Shown: positions 9,349-20,532 of the stretch, one piece after another
How the letters are laid out: each line of letters opens with the position of its first letter
How positions within the stretch are numbered: position 1 is the first letter of the stretch
Origin: Fistulifera solaris
Lineage: Eukaryota; Bacillariophyta; Bacillariophyceae; Naviculales; Stauroneidaceae
NCBI GenBank assembly: GCA_030295235.1
Contig: AP026162.1
Location: 558,001 to 622,000 of the forward strand
DNA: 64,000 bases
Direction: 5' to 3'
The notes under the pieces: generated by a model
Seen by the model: only the letters and a program-made list of their open reading frames with translations
The model's database searches: none
Told to the model about the DNA's origin: nothing
Made by a program: the position numbers and the translations under genes

Positions 9349-11378
9349 CTAACTCAAATTGCGTTTACGTCGCCACTTTCCTTCCACTACATGGCACCAC
9401 CATTCTTCTGGAAGATCTTCGATGGTCAAATCTTCATCGAAAGGTCTCCCGATCAGCTTTTGATATAACTCTTTCGACGACAACGCCTTCAGTTGCTGAA
9501 CGACCAAGTTTCCCACCTGGCCATCTTTGCAACACTTTTTGAAGAGAATCTCCACAATTTGTTCTCGGCTGTGAGAATCTGGCATTTGGTTGGCACATAC
9601 TTTAAGAAAAGTCCCGTAAGTCACTTGGTCAGGTTTGCCGTACGTTGACTTTTCAAAGTCTTTCATAATCTTATGGGCGATTTCGACCGCCCGTGTTTGT
9701 TCGGCGAGATTGTCTCCGCTGGTGTAGGCGCATGCATTCATGACGGCATTGGCAGCCACAACATTTGGTCGAACGTGAGGGTTGCCCTTTGCACTTAGCG
9801 CTTGCATCTGGCGATACAGGTTATACGAACGTTCGGCTTTGCCTGGTTTCTGACTTCTCGCCCATGCTGTTGATCGAGGCAATCAGTACTGAGTCACTGC
9901 GCAAACACAGCCTTGAAACATACATTGTGGTACGTACCATTAATCACCGTACAAAAACTATGCACGTCGGGATGGACAAATTCGTTGCCTTCTTCGCTCA
10001 TTCTCGTCATCGTGTCAAGAAGATTTTTCTGCGATAGCGGTAGCTTCGCTTTCACCGCTTTTGCCCATGCTGAAAAAGAGTCATCTGTGAGTGTAGAAAA
10101 GTGGAGTGCCACTGCAGAGCAGCACAAGCACTTACCGTTAATTACAGAATTGAAGGACCGAGTGTTCGGCCTAGCATTCGGATTTTCATTTGACTCATAC
10201 AGATACGTCATGTGATTGAGAATATTTTGTGCCTTTTTGGGGGCATCTTCTTCGCCGGATTTGGCATAAGCATCGATGACAGCATTGTAGCTGACTGTGG
10301 TGGGTACAACATCCGTCGAACCTCTTTTGAAAAGCATTTCCATTCGGTCTAACACTTGGCCAGCTCGCTGTGCGGATCCATCATCATCGCAGTTAGCCCA
10401 GGCTGAAATTAATGTGTTAAAGTTGACAGTCGTCGGTTTCGCATCTTGCGCGCCGAAATTATATAGTTGTTCCATGCGATCGAATAGCGATTGAGCTTTC
10501 TCTCCGTCACCCGCTTTGCCGTAAGCGTGTATTGCGGCGTTAAACGCTCGAGCGGTAGGCAGCACATCCGGATCTCCAGCTTTGTATTTAGAAACCATGA
10601 GCTCGCAAAGCTCTTCGACGCGTTGAGCCGAGCCTAATCGACCCGAATTGGCGTGAGCTTCCATGACGGCCGTGTACGTAAACGTATTTGGCTTGACCGA
10701 CACGTCTCCACTATTGTACATGGATTCCATATTTGCCAAAATTCGCTCAGCCTCTTCGCCCGCCGTTAAACTGGCAGAACGACTAATGGCATTGATCGCC
10801 TTGGTATAGGATCGCACATCGGGTTTCATGAGAGGATTGGATCTCCCCGTTTCTTCCATACACTTTAATAAGTTCATGGCTTGTATTGCTGCGTCATCTT
10901 CGCCCGAAAAAGCCCAAGCATCCAATAAGAAATTGAACGTTTTGCGTTCTACTTTCATTCCCCCTGCTACTGAGCGCAGCGTCGTATTTGTCACTTTGTG
11001 CGAGTTCGAGGAGAGTCGCCGTTCGTTTCCGCAAAAGTTGGTATCGGCCATGGCCGGATTCGATCGCTTCGTGTGTGCGTTTTCGTGAACTGTGTCACCC
11101 GTTGTAATTTTGAGATCGAGTAATTTGAAAGCTTCCTCGTCATCCTCTGGGAAAAACGAGGATGAAGAACCGGGTTCTGACACGAGTGTGGCTTGAAAGT
11201 GTGATTGCTTCGTTGCACGATCCCGAAACGGTACCGAGAGTCCCTCAATGTTCGGTTTTGATAGATAGCCGTGTGCGAATTCATTGGTGACCACAGCCAG
11301 AAAATAGACGAGTGCAATTTCCTTTCTTTTGCGAGACGAAATATTACAGCACCGTAGGGAAGAGTCGTTAGACGCCAT
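9349..11378 (-). CDS. Pentatricopeptide repeat (PPR) protein
   Basis: Three exons: 10136..11378, 9938..10069 and 9349..9866. The introns 10070..10135 (GTAAGT...TTTTTCAG) and 9867..9937 (GTACGT...CAACAG) each rejoin an interrupted repeat as NAWA. The 630-residue product carries tandem PPR-like helical pairs from about residue 145 on, recognised by repeated YTKAINAISRS, YTAVMEAHANSG, FNAAIHAYGKAGD, FNTLISAWANCDD, YNAVIDAYAKSGEE and FNSVINAWAK. Such proteins bind organellar RNA. The N-terminus is Ser/basic-rich and could be an organelle presequence, but no clear ASAFAP-type motif is seen, so mitochondrion is the more likely site (inference). Intact frame throughout. Confidence 0.88.
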
Positions 11379-12141
11379 TCTCGATCTTTTTGTCTCGTCA
11401 ATGGATGAAGAGTAACAAAGGTTTGCTCTCGCTATCTTTCCGTTGCTAATTTATTTTAATGTTATTAATAATAGGTGTGAAGTTTTGGATGGCCGTTGAC
11501 ACATGTGCTTCTTTTTTATCGAGTTGAGTGGAGAAAGAAGACACGATGATGTGTGTGATGCAAGACGATTTTGATGGCAGTTATTGCGCGCGTTGCGCTT
11601 GTGGGGAGGGAGGTTTCTCATTTTACTCTAACCGCCATAGTATCTTTCGACCAAAGTGCGTTAGTTCGGAGTTCGGATAGTCAAGTCGTACCGGTAACCG
11701 AACTGCACTGTCCGTTGTCCGGTCACAGACATTTATATTGTTGATGCTTGATGCGGAACGACGAGATCGAGCAATGGAGGTGCAGAAGCTGAAGTCAATA
11801 ATCCGAAAACGTCGAACTTGACAACACAATTTGACTTTGACCATAAGGAAGAGCGTAAAGAGCGTGAACCGGAAGGGGCTATTGTTAAACAGAGGAGAAG
11901 GCGCTCTACGGCTGTTTTCTTGGGGGCAAGGCTTTATTCTACGCCTTAAATGAAACTGCGAACGAGCAAAAACTTTCTTTCTTGAAGAGTGCACTGCTGC
12001 GAAGTGAACTTGAGCCGAGCCCAGAAGCAACCAAACCAAACATTTGATAGTTGCACTTCGAAAAGCACTTTGGTGATCTACAAAATATGCTAAACACCCT
12101 AGAAATATCAAAGCTTCTTCATTGAGAACGTAAGGAGGCCA
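11379..12141. other. Intergenic, divergent promoter region
   Basis: A 763-bp stretch between the PPR gene (minus) and the acidic unknown (plus). It contains the simple TTATTAATAATA tract near 11462. A 205-codon minus frame (11623..12240) starts with TTG, has no recognisable domain and overlaps the next gene, so it is not called. Confidence 0.4.
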
Positions 12142-12789
12142 ATGGAACAATCCACTCTCAAACGAGCAGCTGCGACGGCTGAGGTGCAAGATCCTGCTCT
12201 TTCCACGATTACCCCGTCGACCACGGCATGGGAACAGCAAGGAGTGTCGAAGCGCCCCCGTCTCGATGAGTATCGAGAATCAACGCAAGAAAGTGACGAC
12301 GAAGAAGATGACACTGACAGTAAGGAAAGCAGCCGGAGTATTGCAAATCCACGCACTGCGAGTGATAATGATGCAAGCTGGTCCTTCTCCGATTCTGGTC
12401 TATCGGGGACGGAGGATTCGCGACGAAAAGAGCGCCGATGGATTGTTCGGAAGGACTCGGCGAACCCTTCCGTGTCGTCTGTCATTACGGAAGTTTCGGA
12501 TTCCGAAATTACGTCAACGATGCTTGGACAAGACGATGATACCTCTGAGCGTCGTAAAAATCATCGCAAAGGATCGCAATCCATCGAGAGCGTGATACGA
12601 AATATGGAATCGTGGAGTGTTACGCACATTCGCGCGTTACGGAGAAACAACGTTTATGAAAACAATCGATTATCAGGGACGGGTGCCAAATACCGCACGG
12701 CTGTAAATAATGCGAAACGTGATGTTATGCGGACGTTACGACGATCGAGCGATGACAATCTTTCGCGATCGAGTTCGAGGGTAACTTGA
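12142..12789 (+). CDS. Hypothetical Ser/Asp/Glu-rich protein
   Basis: An intact single-exon frame of 215 codons starting at the first ATG. An acidic low-complexity stretch (DDEEDDTDSKESSR) lies near residues 51-65 and a basic C-terminal third contains MRTLRRSSDDNLSRSSSR. RPRLDEY near 39 could be part of a nuclear localisation signal. The segment SIESVIRNMESWSVTHIRALRRNNVY near 155-180 is the only part likely to fold. No known domain is recognised. Coding status rests on frame length and codon-like composition only. Confidence 0.5.
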   Translation: MEQSTLKRAAATAEVQDPALSTITPSTTAWEQQGVSKRPRLDEYRESTQESDDEEDDTDSKESSRSIANPRTASDNDASWSFSDSGLSGTEDSRRKERRWIVRKDSANPSVSSVITEVSDSEITSTMLGQDDDTSERRKNHRKGSQSIESVIRNMESWSVTHIRALRRNNVYENNRLSGTGAKYRTAVNNAKRDVMRTLRRSSDDNLSRSSSRVT

Positions 12790-13018
12790 AGGACGACGCG
12801 TCCTACACCTACTCAAATGATGGGGCCACAGGGCTCGATCGCTCTCCGAGTCCTATGGATGAACTGTAATCCATCCTTTCACTTTTCAAGAAGCATGAGT
12901 TCCCTTGACCATTTAAATGCTCATAAGCGCCGCATAGAATTTGTTAACTTTACAATAAGAGGAATTACTTTGATAAAAAAGTGCAGACGTTGCCCGAATA
13001 AGAGCTTTCGTCTATCAG

Positions 13019-13543
13019 CTAGGCATCATTCGCTTCCCGAACAGCGACTCCCATTGTTCCACAAGTACCTACTACAGACCGGGCAATCCCCTCCAGGGGA
13101 AGATGCCATCGCATTTCGTCTTGTTGCTTAATTTTGGCTATTTCATAGACAGCCTCTGGAGTTATGTAGGCTACTGGTGCATCTGGATTCGGCTGAGCTG
13201 GACCTTTCTCCAATCCGACGACACGTTTGATGAGATACGATGTCGGTGGACTTCTCACGTCAAACGTAAAGCTTCGATCCGACATGGCCGACAATCGGAT
13301 CGACAGCAAAATGTCTTTTTCATAAACTGATTCTGTTCGCTCGTTAAACTGCTTGCAAAATTCAGCCATGTTGATTCCCTGTAAAGAGAAGTAAAAATTA
13401 GAATATTTGCCTAACGAGAGAACGCGGCAGTTTATTCTACTCACCAGCGGGCCGAGTGCTTGTCCCAACGCCGGACCAGGGCGTGCGTTTCCTGCTAAAC
13501 ATCTTAGTTTCACAAATCTAACAAAGGACATAATGCGCCGCAA
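13019..13543 (-). CDS. MRPL11: Mitochondrial-type ribosomal protein uL11
   Basis: Two exons: 13445..13543 and 13019..13378. The intron 13379..13444 (GTGAGT...TTTACAG) restores the signature ALGQALGPL-GINMAEFCKQFN. The 152-residue product has the bacterial-type uL11 N-terminal segment VKLRCLAGNARPGPALGQ and the C-terminal rRNA-binding part ending GTCGTMGV. In diatoms the plastid uL11 is usually plastid-encoded, so this nuclear copy is most likely mitochondrial (established knowledge plus inference). Start chosen at 13543 (MRRIMSF); the in-frame ATG at 13531 is an alternative. Confidence 0.92.
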   Translation of the reverse strand: MRRIMSFVRFVKLRCLAGNARPGPALGQALGPLVSRINCRVLSLGKYSNFYFSLQGINMAEFCKQFNERTESVYEKDILLSIRLSAMSDRSFTFDVRSPPTSYLIKRVVGLEKGPAQPNPDAPVAYITPEAVYEIAKIKQQDEMRWHLPLEGIARSVVGTCGTMGVAVREANDA

Positions 13544-13879
13544 TTTTCGGTAGAAGACAAATGGATTGCTGTTTATTATTTGCTTTTCAGTGTCACCGAA
13601 TGTTATTGTGCGAGATCGATAATAGCGATGCCCGTGCGCATCATCATCTTGCGTGGAGGAGGTTAAGTCATGAATGTTTAATCATGAGTTAGTGTCATTA
13701 AAATTGCTACTCCGTATGATTAGGAATCACACTCTTGCTATTGAAACCATTCATTTATTAAAGCTAAAACTATATCCTCCGTATTCTAATTACTCGATTC
13801 ATATGTAGAACAATGATTGGAGTGCTGCGTCGGAAACACAGTCGAGTTTTTCCAATGCCGAAAATCTCTTTTCTTGCCC
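13544..13879. other. Intergenic stretch
   Basis: A 336-bp AT-rich spacer with a TACTCCGTA motif near 13709 that recurs in other spacers of this window. Nothing else is recognised. Confidence 0.35.
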
Positions 13880-14931
13880 TTAGAGACCAGAAAGACACAA
13901 GCACGAATCGAAAGGAAAGTCATCCACGAAATCATCGTAGTCGTCGTCAAACTCCAGCTCCTCTTCTCGGTCTTCCGGTATCCCCTTATTTCTTGTGCTT
14001 CTACAAGTTTCTTCGCTTCGGGTTTCAGCAGTACCTTCAATGACATGTATTCGGTGAGTCCGTCGAGTGTTGTCGGGGATGCGGCCGGAACCTCTATTGT
14101 TGCGAGTCCTGAATTTAGACTGTTCCGACTGATTGTGGCGTTTGCGACGAAAGAGTTTACGCAAGCTCGCCATCTTCGGCTCTGGGGTTGTCTTTACTGT
14201 TTCGTCGGTGCTCGTTCGTGATGCTTTGGCATTCCGCGATCTCCGAGAAGATACAAACACAGGCTTTGCTTTCTCAAAGTTAAATCGGCTGCGAGACGTG
14301 GCTGACGTGTTGTAAATCGCATTTGCTGAAATAGACCTGTCAACTCCTGCGTTACTGTAGTCGTCGTCGCTCTCTTCGTCTGGTAAATCAAATATGCTCA
14401 CTCCGTCTAAGGATACAATACTAGCGGTATCATCCTGATCCACAGCTGCTTGCAACCGCGAACTAACTCTCTCTTCTAGCTTTCTGTATCGTTCTAGTTT
14501 CTCATTATCTTCTGATAGAAAGTCTTCATCGAAACTCCCTTCGTAGAAGCTTTCCTCGTCGAAGAGGACTCGAGGAGCGAGCATATTCTCCTTTGACTTT
14601 GCAAAAATATTTCCAGTCGACTTGCTGCAGCTCTTTCCCATGCTGTGAAACCACCTACACTCGTGTTGCTTGAAGGTTGAATGTCCCTTGTGCTTTTGGA
14701 TAATTGCTGGTGTGGATATATGATTCGTGGCCTCTTTCCGGCGTCGCCACAACTGTCTCTCGTTTTTCGATCCTTCAATTCGACTATAGGGTTAATCTTG
14801 TCGTACGATCCGAGCTTCTTCTTATTGAATGGTTTTATTTCACCAGCCCCTTTCGAACGGTCATTTTTATTGTGATGCCTATTTTTTGTTCGTTTGGTCG
14901 AAGCAACTTTAGCAGTCCCGACAATTTTCAT
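13880..14931 (-). CDS. Hypothetical acidic protein, one probable frame break
   Basis: The frame from ATG 14931 (MKIVGTAKVASTKRTKNRHHNK, strongly basic) joins the frame that ends at 13880 if one base is missing in the A5 run 14603-14607 (plus view), giving RLEIFFAKSKENMLAPRVLFDEES. The downstream part has an acidic helix DEDFLSEDNEKLERYRKLEERVSSRLQ and an acidic tail EELEFDDDYDDFVDDF. Alternatively a complete 253-residue protein starts at ATG 14641 with MGKSCSKSTG, which would fit an N-myristoylation signal. No known domain is recognised, and the choice of start is open. Confidence 0.5.
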
Positions 14932-15558
14932 GTTTTTCCTCGCATTTTTATAATCCTCCCCAGTGCAACTATCCTTTTTGAACGAGCAAAAGAGAATATG
15001 ACACGCGGGGATCTGTGATTACTCGTTTGCGATGATCTCATTGATCTCGACGACAGTTGTTCGACATCGCTTTGTTCCCAGCAACCGCCGTTGTCATTTC
15101 TGGTTCCATCGATGTCGCAGGACGCTGACCGAAAGAGACTCCTCGTCGAGCTAGCTGACTTTGTAAACTTCATTTTACATTTCGTGACGGTGACTTTCTT
15201 TTGGGAAAATTTCAAATCGAAAAATGGGAGTAACTTTCTCATTTTTTCGGTGCTCTATCGCGTCCGTTGAAGAGGAAAAGCGGTACTTCAACGTATGAAA
15301 AATTATGGTCAACTGCCCACAGTCAAAACCGCAGCGACATCAAAGAATGGTAAATTCAGCCTTATTCAGACCTAAGGTTCATTCAGACCTAGATTGTGTA
15401 CTTAGTTTTTAGTTCGTGCGATCAGCCAAACGGTGAAATCATTACGAAAATAACATTGTTAGACTTATTATTAGAGAATCATGGTGAAAGCATTACGAAA
15501 ATAACATTGTTAAATTATTATTAGAACAACATAGTTTGAGAGCCAAAACAGAAATTCA
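14932..15558. repeat. Intergenic with short direct repeats
   Basis: Contains a direct duplication: 15432..15475 and 15483..15524 share GGTGAAA(T/G)CATTACGAAAATAACATTGTTA followed by TTATTATTAGA. A shorter duplication, TTCAGACCTA, occurs twice at about 15364-15390. No gene is supported. These look like local slippage or small insertion footprints near the 3' end of the next minus-strand gene. Confidence 0.7.
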
Positions 15559-18265
15559 CTACGGATCCAAGCGATTGCTTCTGAAATTAACTTTTGCCGA
15601 TGTCGGGTCAATACCTCGACGGGGTTGGCGACCAATTTGTTTCTTCAGATGGGCAACTAAGGGATCCTCTTCGATAGCAGCATGCACAAAACGAGTCTCT
15701 GTGTCGTGGCTTGCTTCGGGTTCAAGGTCGTCACAAAGCGAAAGTGTAGAGTCAGTTTCGGTGGGCTTGTCTAAGCCCTGTGCAAAGACCTTCGTGGATT
15801 CAGGGCACGTCGACACAACCGTATGGGTTTGCTCTGATTTCGAAAAGCTTCTATGTGATGGGCCCGAGACATGTGAAGACGCCTGAACGTTTTCAGCCTT
15901 ATTGTTGATGACAGGATGCTCGTGATGAGTATGGAGCAGGTTGTCACTTTCCGTCTTTGCATCAGGGAGACCTCGTATCCGATAGTGCGGTAAGACAAAC
16001 GTAGCACCTTGCTCGGTATAGTTAGTCGGGAGGGATTTCACTTTCGTTGGTGGATCACTTTTCCTTATCAAAGGGGTATTCATTGGCTTAGAACGAGTGT
16101 ACTTGTGGTCGGAAAGGGGATTCGCGTTACCGAAGCCGAAGAGATCAGCAATACTTTTTCGTTTTAATCTTTTGCCTCGTTGTAGCTTCATCATTTCCGC
16201 GGCGGGTACTTTGCTTGCCTTCATAGCGGTTTTATGATGCGTCTTGCTCGTTGATTCCACCTCTCCCATGATGCGGATGCCCCTTGGTGACGTTGTCTGT
16301 AGTTGCGCAGAATGGTAATGGTATTGCTCAGTCTTGTACCCTGAGCGTGGTACCGTGTACTCAGGATGGTATTTATCTGATGGCGACGACTCTCGTTGTC
16401 TGACCGGACTCTGATCGTGAGATGATCGTGTACCAAGTGTTGAAATTGTGTCCAAACCGGGAAGAGTGATGATGTTCTTTTCGTCGCCGCTTTGCAAGAA
16501 CGTGCGAAACGAGTTTGTGGCCTCAACGATATCGTCATCATCATTAGATAGCACTGCGTATCGATCACACATACTGTTTGCGTTTTGAAGTGACGAAATT
16601 CGTAAATGAATCAATTCCTTCTTTGGAGCCGAATGGCGCAGTCCTCTGTTTGTGGCGACCTCAATTTCGAGTTTTGACCATATCTTGCTTTCCCCTTTCT
16701 GTTCTTCAGGATAGGCTTATGTCCAGCAATAGTCAGAGACTTATCCGTGGGGAGCGAAACACTGCAGTCGCTTGCTAGAAGATCCGGATATATTTCTTCT
16801 GCTGCTACAACTAGTCTAGACGTTGAATCCTCAGTCTTTTCATTTTGTATCATGCGCTCTAGTGTTGAATCCACTCGAGTTCTATTTGCTGCAGATTCCT
16901 GTATGAAATGTATTTTCACGTTCTTTCGGGAATCTATACCCTCGATGTCAACGATGGGAGTATCCTGCACTCTCTTCGCAGCGGCTGGAATTTTTACTTG
17001 TGGATGGTCAAAATTACTGACTTTATGACTTGGCTCTTCCGGGCAAGATGAACCGTTGCCACTGACAAGCGACGCAGCATCTGTATCTGCTGTCGTCTTT
17101 TCTTTCCGTTTCTTTTCTTTTCTGGTTGCAAATAAGCCTCCCGAACAAACCAGACCTTCGCGACGAGATTTTTCGTTGGTCCCTATGTTTCTCGTTAGTA
17201 TTCGTCTCATGTATCGTCGAATCGCGAACTTGCACTCCCTGCATTTGTTACAACCGCATCCGTGCCTTCCGTTGAAGCATTTGTGGATATCTCTTGTAAC
17301 CTCTTTTCCTCTGGTTTTTCCGTCATTTGCTCGGGAGTCGTAGTTGTGGCCTCTTCCTCCGGGCCGTCCAAAATTTCATTCAATGAACTCATGCTCAGTA
17401 CGTCGAAATCCTTAGGTTTCGCGACGTTCTTAAATATTGCATCAGATGAATTGACTGTTTCCAGTTTCGTATTCGAAAGCAATTTGTACCCATCCAACGA
17501 AACCTTTGGCGTCGCAACTTTGTTTTCCGGGAGAATAAAATCCATCAAACTTCGAGCTCTACTGGCATGATTCTCTCCTTCAATTTGCAATGTATCATTG
17601 TTGAGTTGTTGGTTGAGCTCCTGTACTTTCAATACTTCTGCCTTTCCTTTGGTAATCGCATCATTGATTATCGTTGTTAACTCTTCTGACGTGTTCATTG
17701 GTAGCTCCGCTAAGCTTCTCGCTTCCATTGCTAAAGAGAATGCTTTGTTCGATAACTCACTGCTCCTTTGCATTGACTTTTCGTTGAGTGCTTGCTCTAG
17801 CATCTGCTTGGCAGCCGCCACTTTTTCAGCAGTAACGAGCAGTGTCGATTCGGAGCTCACCACATTATCTTTCACTTTCACAGAAAGCTCAAGCGCTTCT
17901 TTGGGAACGGTATCGATCATCGGCTCGGGTAAGACTATTATGTGACATTTTGATCCGTCGGCAATGATCTGCTCTGTTCTCTTTGCCGTCGCAAGTTTTG
18001 TTGTCTCCCCTAATTGCGAGTTTGGGGTCGTTAATTCGGCCTCATTCTCGACCCACAAAATTTCTTGTCCTTGTTCCTCCGGAAAGTCTTCGTCTGTGGC
18101 GACAGAAATAATAGAGCCTTTGAGGACCAAAGGATCGTTCTGTCTATCGGGAGTTGTTGGTTCAAGATAAGATCCTTTCATTTTTGTTGTCGATGTTTCG
18201 CCAGGGAGATTGCCGTTTTGATTCGGATTGACTGTCGTGCTCTTGTCAAGGATGGTTTCCCCCAT
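15559..18265 (-). CDS. Large hypothetical protein with coiled coil, two probable frame breaks
   Basis: Three minus-strand frames follow one another with only 4-nt overlaps (17207-17210 and 16611-16614). They read as one protein of about 900 residues if one G is missing at the C3 run 17237-17239 (giving NAGECKFAIRRYMRRILTRN) and one at the C4 run 16692-16695 (giving KGESKIWSKLEIEVATN). The first ATG in frame is 18265 (MGETILDKST). Residues about 150-240 are Ala/Glu/Leu-rich and helical (VTAEKVAAAKQMLEQALNEK, MEARSLAELP), likely a coiled coil. The remainder is low-complexity with many S/T/E/K. No known domain is recognised. Short introns at the joins are the alternative explanation. Confidence 0.5.
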
Positions 18266-18840
18266 TGTTCTAAAGTCCCCTGTTGTAAAGACGCTTTGAA
18301 CTTCTCTCTCACTCGGTTGTTCGAGCTCAAAGTGCTGCTCGGTATAACTAGAAAAGTGATGAGGTGATGGAGACGTCGAAACGTTCAATTTATTTCGATA
18401 AAATTGTGGCGAGGCGCGAGTTCTTTCATTTGAGAGGTGTGCGCATTCATCACTCTAAACATAGGTGATACTTAGCGTATCTTGCCTATTGCTCACATAC
18501 GTGTTCATTTAAATAAATAACCATGAAGTCTTATTGCCATCTTATCTCAACGGAAACAGGACAAATTATCCTAGTAGTAAATGGGCGCAGTCCAAAAGTG
18601 ACATAACTTAATGAGTGATAGTGAACTTTCTGGCTCGCGCGGGCGCGCAGTGGCGCGGCAAACACTCAATTGTATTTGATCCATGATTGAAGTTCATTCA
18701 CGTTTCTGTTTTCTGGCTCCTTCGCTGAGGTTCATCTGCATGCGGCATCCGCTCGTCCCCTGGGGACCATGGTGATGCGCACATTGTACGGAGGTTTTCA
18801 ATCTTCAATAAATTTTTCCTTGATAGGATTATAATTGAGA
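18266..18840. other. Intergenic, divergent promoter region
   Basis: A 575-bp stretch between the coiled-coil gene and proteasome beta1. It contains a GC-rich palindromic patch GCGCGGGCGCGC near 18637. No gene or repeat is recognised. Confidence 0.35.
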
Positions 18841-19579
18841 ATGACAACAGAAGTATCTATGATGCATTCCGCCGAGTCTCAGAACTTGAAGGACGGGGAA
18901 GTGAGCACCGGCACAACTATCATCGCAATCCCTTTTCAAGGCGGAGTGGTCGTTGGTGCGGATTCGCGCACGTCTACCGGAAGTTATGTTGCTGTGCGAA
19001 CGTCAGACAAAATCGCCTGCCTTTCCGATCATATCTATGCCTGTCGATCTGGAAGTGCCGCTGACACGCAGGCGTTGACGGATTATATCCGTTATTATCT
19101 GCAACAACTCAAGTAAGTTGTCAAGCGCGTCTTCTTTAGTTCTTTGTCTGCGTCTCACACCAATCTATTTATCAACTAGAATTGAGACTGGTCGTCCTGC
19201 TCGGGTCAAGTCGGCTGCCCATTTGCTACAAAAGCTTGTTTATCAGAACAAAGACAACCTGAGCGCTGGCATGATTGTCGCGGGATGGGATCCAGTCGAA
19301 GGACCCGCGATCTACAGTATTGCCTTGGGTGGAACTTGTCTTAAGGTCCCCTTTGCGTTCAGTGGGTCTGGAAGTTTGTATATTACCGGTTTGCTGGATT
19401 CAGAGTTTCGGGAGAACATGACAAAAGAGGAGGCGCGAACTTTGGTCAAAAAGGCCCTTGCTCATGCGATGGCCCGTGACGGCTCATCTGGAGGAATCAT
19501 CCGTACTGTCGCAATCACAGCAGAAGGAAATGATCGCGATTACACATCACAGCTTCCCTACGGGCCTGTTTCGTATTGA
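18841..19579 (+). CDS. PSMB6: 20S proteasome subunit beta1 (caspase-like catalytic subunit)
   Basis: Two exons: 18841..19112 and 19180..19579. The intron 19113..19179 (GTAAGT...CAACTAG) rejoins [21 protein letters not shown]. The 223-residue precursor has a short propeptide ending STG, then Thr25 as the N-terminal nucleophile of the mature enzyme ([11 protein letters not shown]). [29 protein letters not shown] and [10 protein letters not shown] match beta1 rather than beta2 or beta5. A TTG six bases upstream is in frame, but ATG at 18841 is preferred. Confidence 0.95.
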
Positions 19580-19894
19580 GGTTTTTTAAAATGCGTATAA
19601 CCTATGACTTCTACATTCTTTATAAAGCGTGAAGATGGTAGCATTGGAGTCGACTACAACAGCCTGTTATCAGATGCATGTCCCCTCTATCTTGCTCAAA
19701 GCTAGTCTTTAAGAAACTGTAGAACATCTTCCAATTCGTGTCATAACTTGAGCTCTAGAACACACTCTAGTCTAGAGGTAAAGTGAATATCGCGTCGACT
19801 TTGTGAGTGCTGCAATTTCCCGCTCCTATTACGCAAGGTTCATTGCTGGTATAAGCCATAACTAACATTGACGTAAGGCGAAAGTGGCTGTTAT

Positions 19895-20216
19895 ACTCAT
19901 GGAAAGCTCCTATCATTGGGGTCGTCGAATTGTAGAATTTCCGGGTACCCCTGCAGAGATAAATTTCCTACGGCGGCTACGTGAACAATACGTAGACTTT
20001 CCAAGGACTGCAGCTCTCCCTATTCCTCTTGTTTTCACTCGAAAACAACGCTGATAGACGATAAAGAAATGCATGTAATATGATGCTGCAAGCGAAACTT
20101 GATTTATGCTCATGAAATGCTCCTATCATTGGGGTCGTCGAATTGTAGAATTTCCGGGTTCCCCTGCAGAGATAAATTTCCTACGGCGGCTACGTGAAAA
20201 GTACGTACTTTGTAGA
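19895..20216. repeat. Two copies of the 44-nt-core dispersed repeat
   Basis: Copies at about 19895-19998 and 20100-20216 are almost identical over some 95 bp, from GCTCCTATCATTGGGGTCGT through the core at 19941-19984 and 20154-20198, which contains ATAAATTTCCTACGGCGGCT. Three more copies of the core lie at 55193, 55401 and 55620 with different 5' flanks. There is no terminal repeat and no coding frame. The rest of 19580-20532 holds no gene. Confidence 0.85.
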
Positions 20217-20230
20217 CACCTAAAAACCGC

Positions 20231-20335
20231 TCCCCCACATTTTCTGGAAACGTGAAAATACCGCCCTTCCACCCCCACATTTTCTGGAAACGTGAAAATA
20301 CCCTGCGCCCACGCATTTTTTGGACACGCGTGAAC
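20231..20335. repeat. 40-bp tandem repeat upstream of the lipase gene
   Basis: The unit CCCACATTTTCTGGAAACGT plus GAAAATACC starts at 20233 and again at 20273, followed by a degraded third unit near 20310 (ACGCATTTTTTGGACACGCG). It lies 200 bp upstream of the lipase ATG and shares TTTCTGGAA with the palindromic arrays elsewhere. Confidence 0.75.
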
Positions 20336-20532
20336 CATCGCTGCTTTCGGCAAGCACGTTGTCACGCTTTATATTACGCGATACAAGGTACGGGCCGTGC
20401 GATCTCTTTCAGCTTATTATTCTGCTCCTGCCTTCTTATAAAAAAGGAACAAAACAAGCTGTGTTGTCTTCACTTATCTCGGTCAAAGGGGATTGTGTGG
20501 ATGGGCAGCAAATAGCGGCTTTATCCTATACT

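Noticed and set aside
11623-12240. 205-codon minus-strand frame
   Set aside because: It starts with TTG, shows no domain, overlaps the next gene antisense and has a composition unlike the neighbouring proteins.
17207-17210. ATGA stop/start overlap suggesting operon-like translational coupling
   Set aside because: The region is eukaryotic and the same locus shows a homopolymer-explained frame change, so a single gene is simpler.
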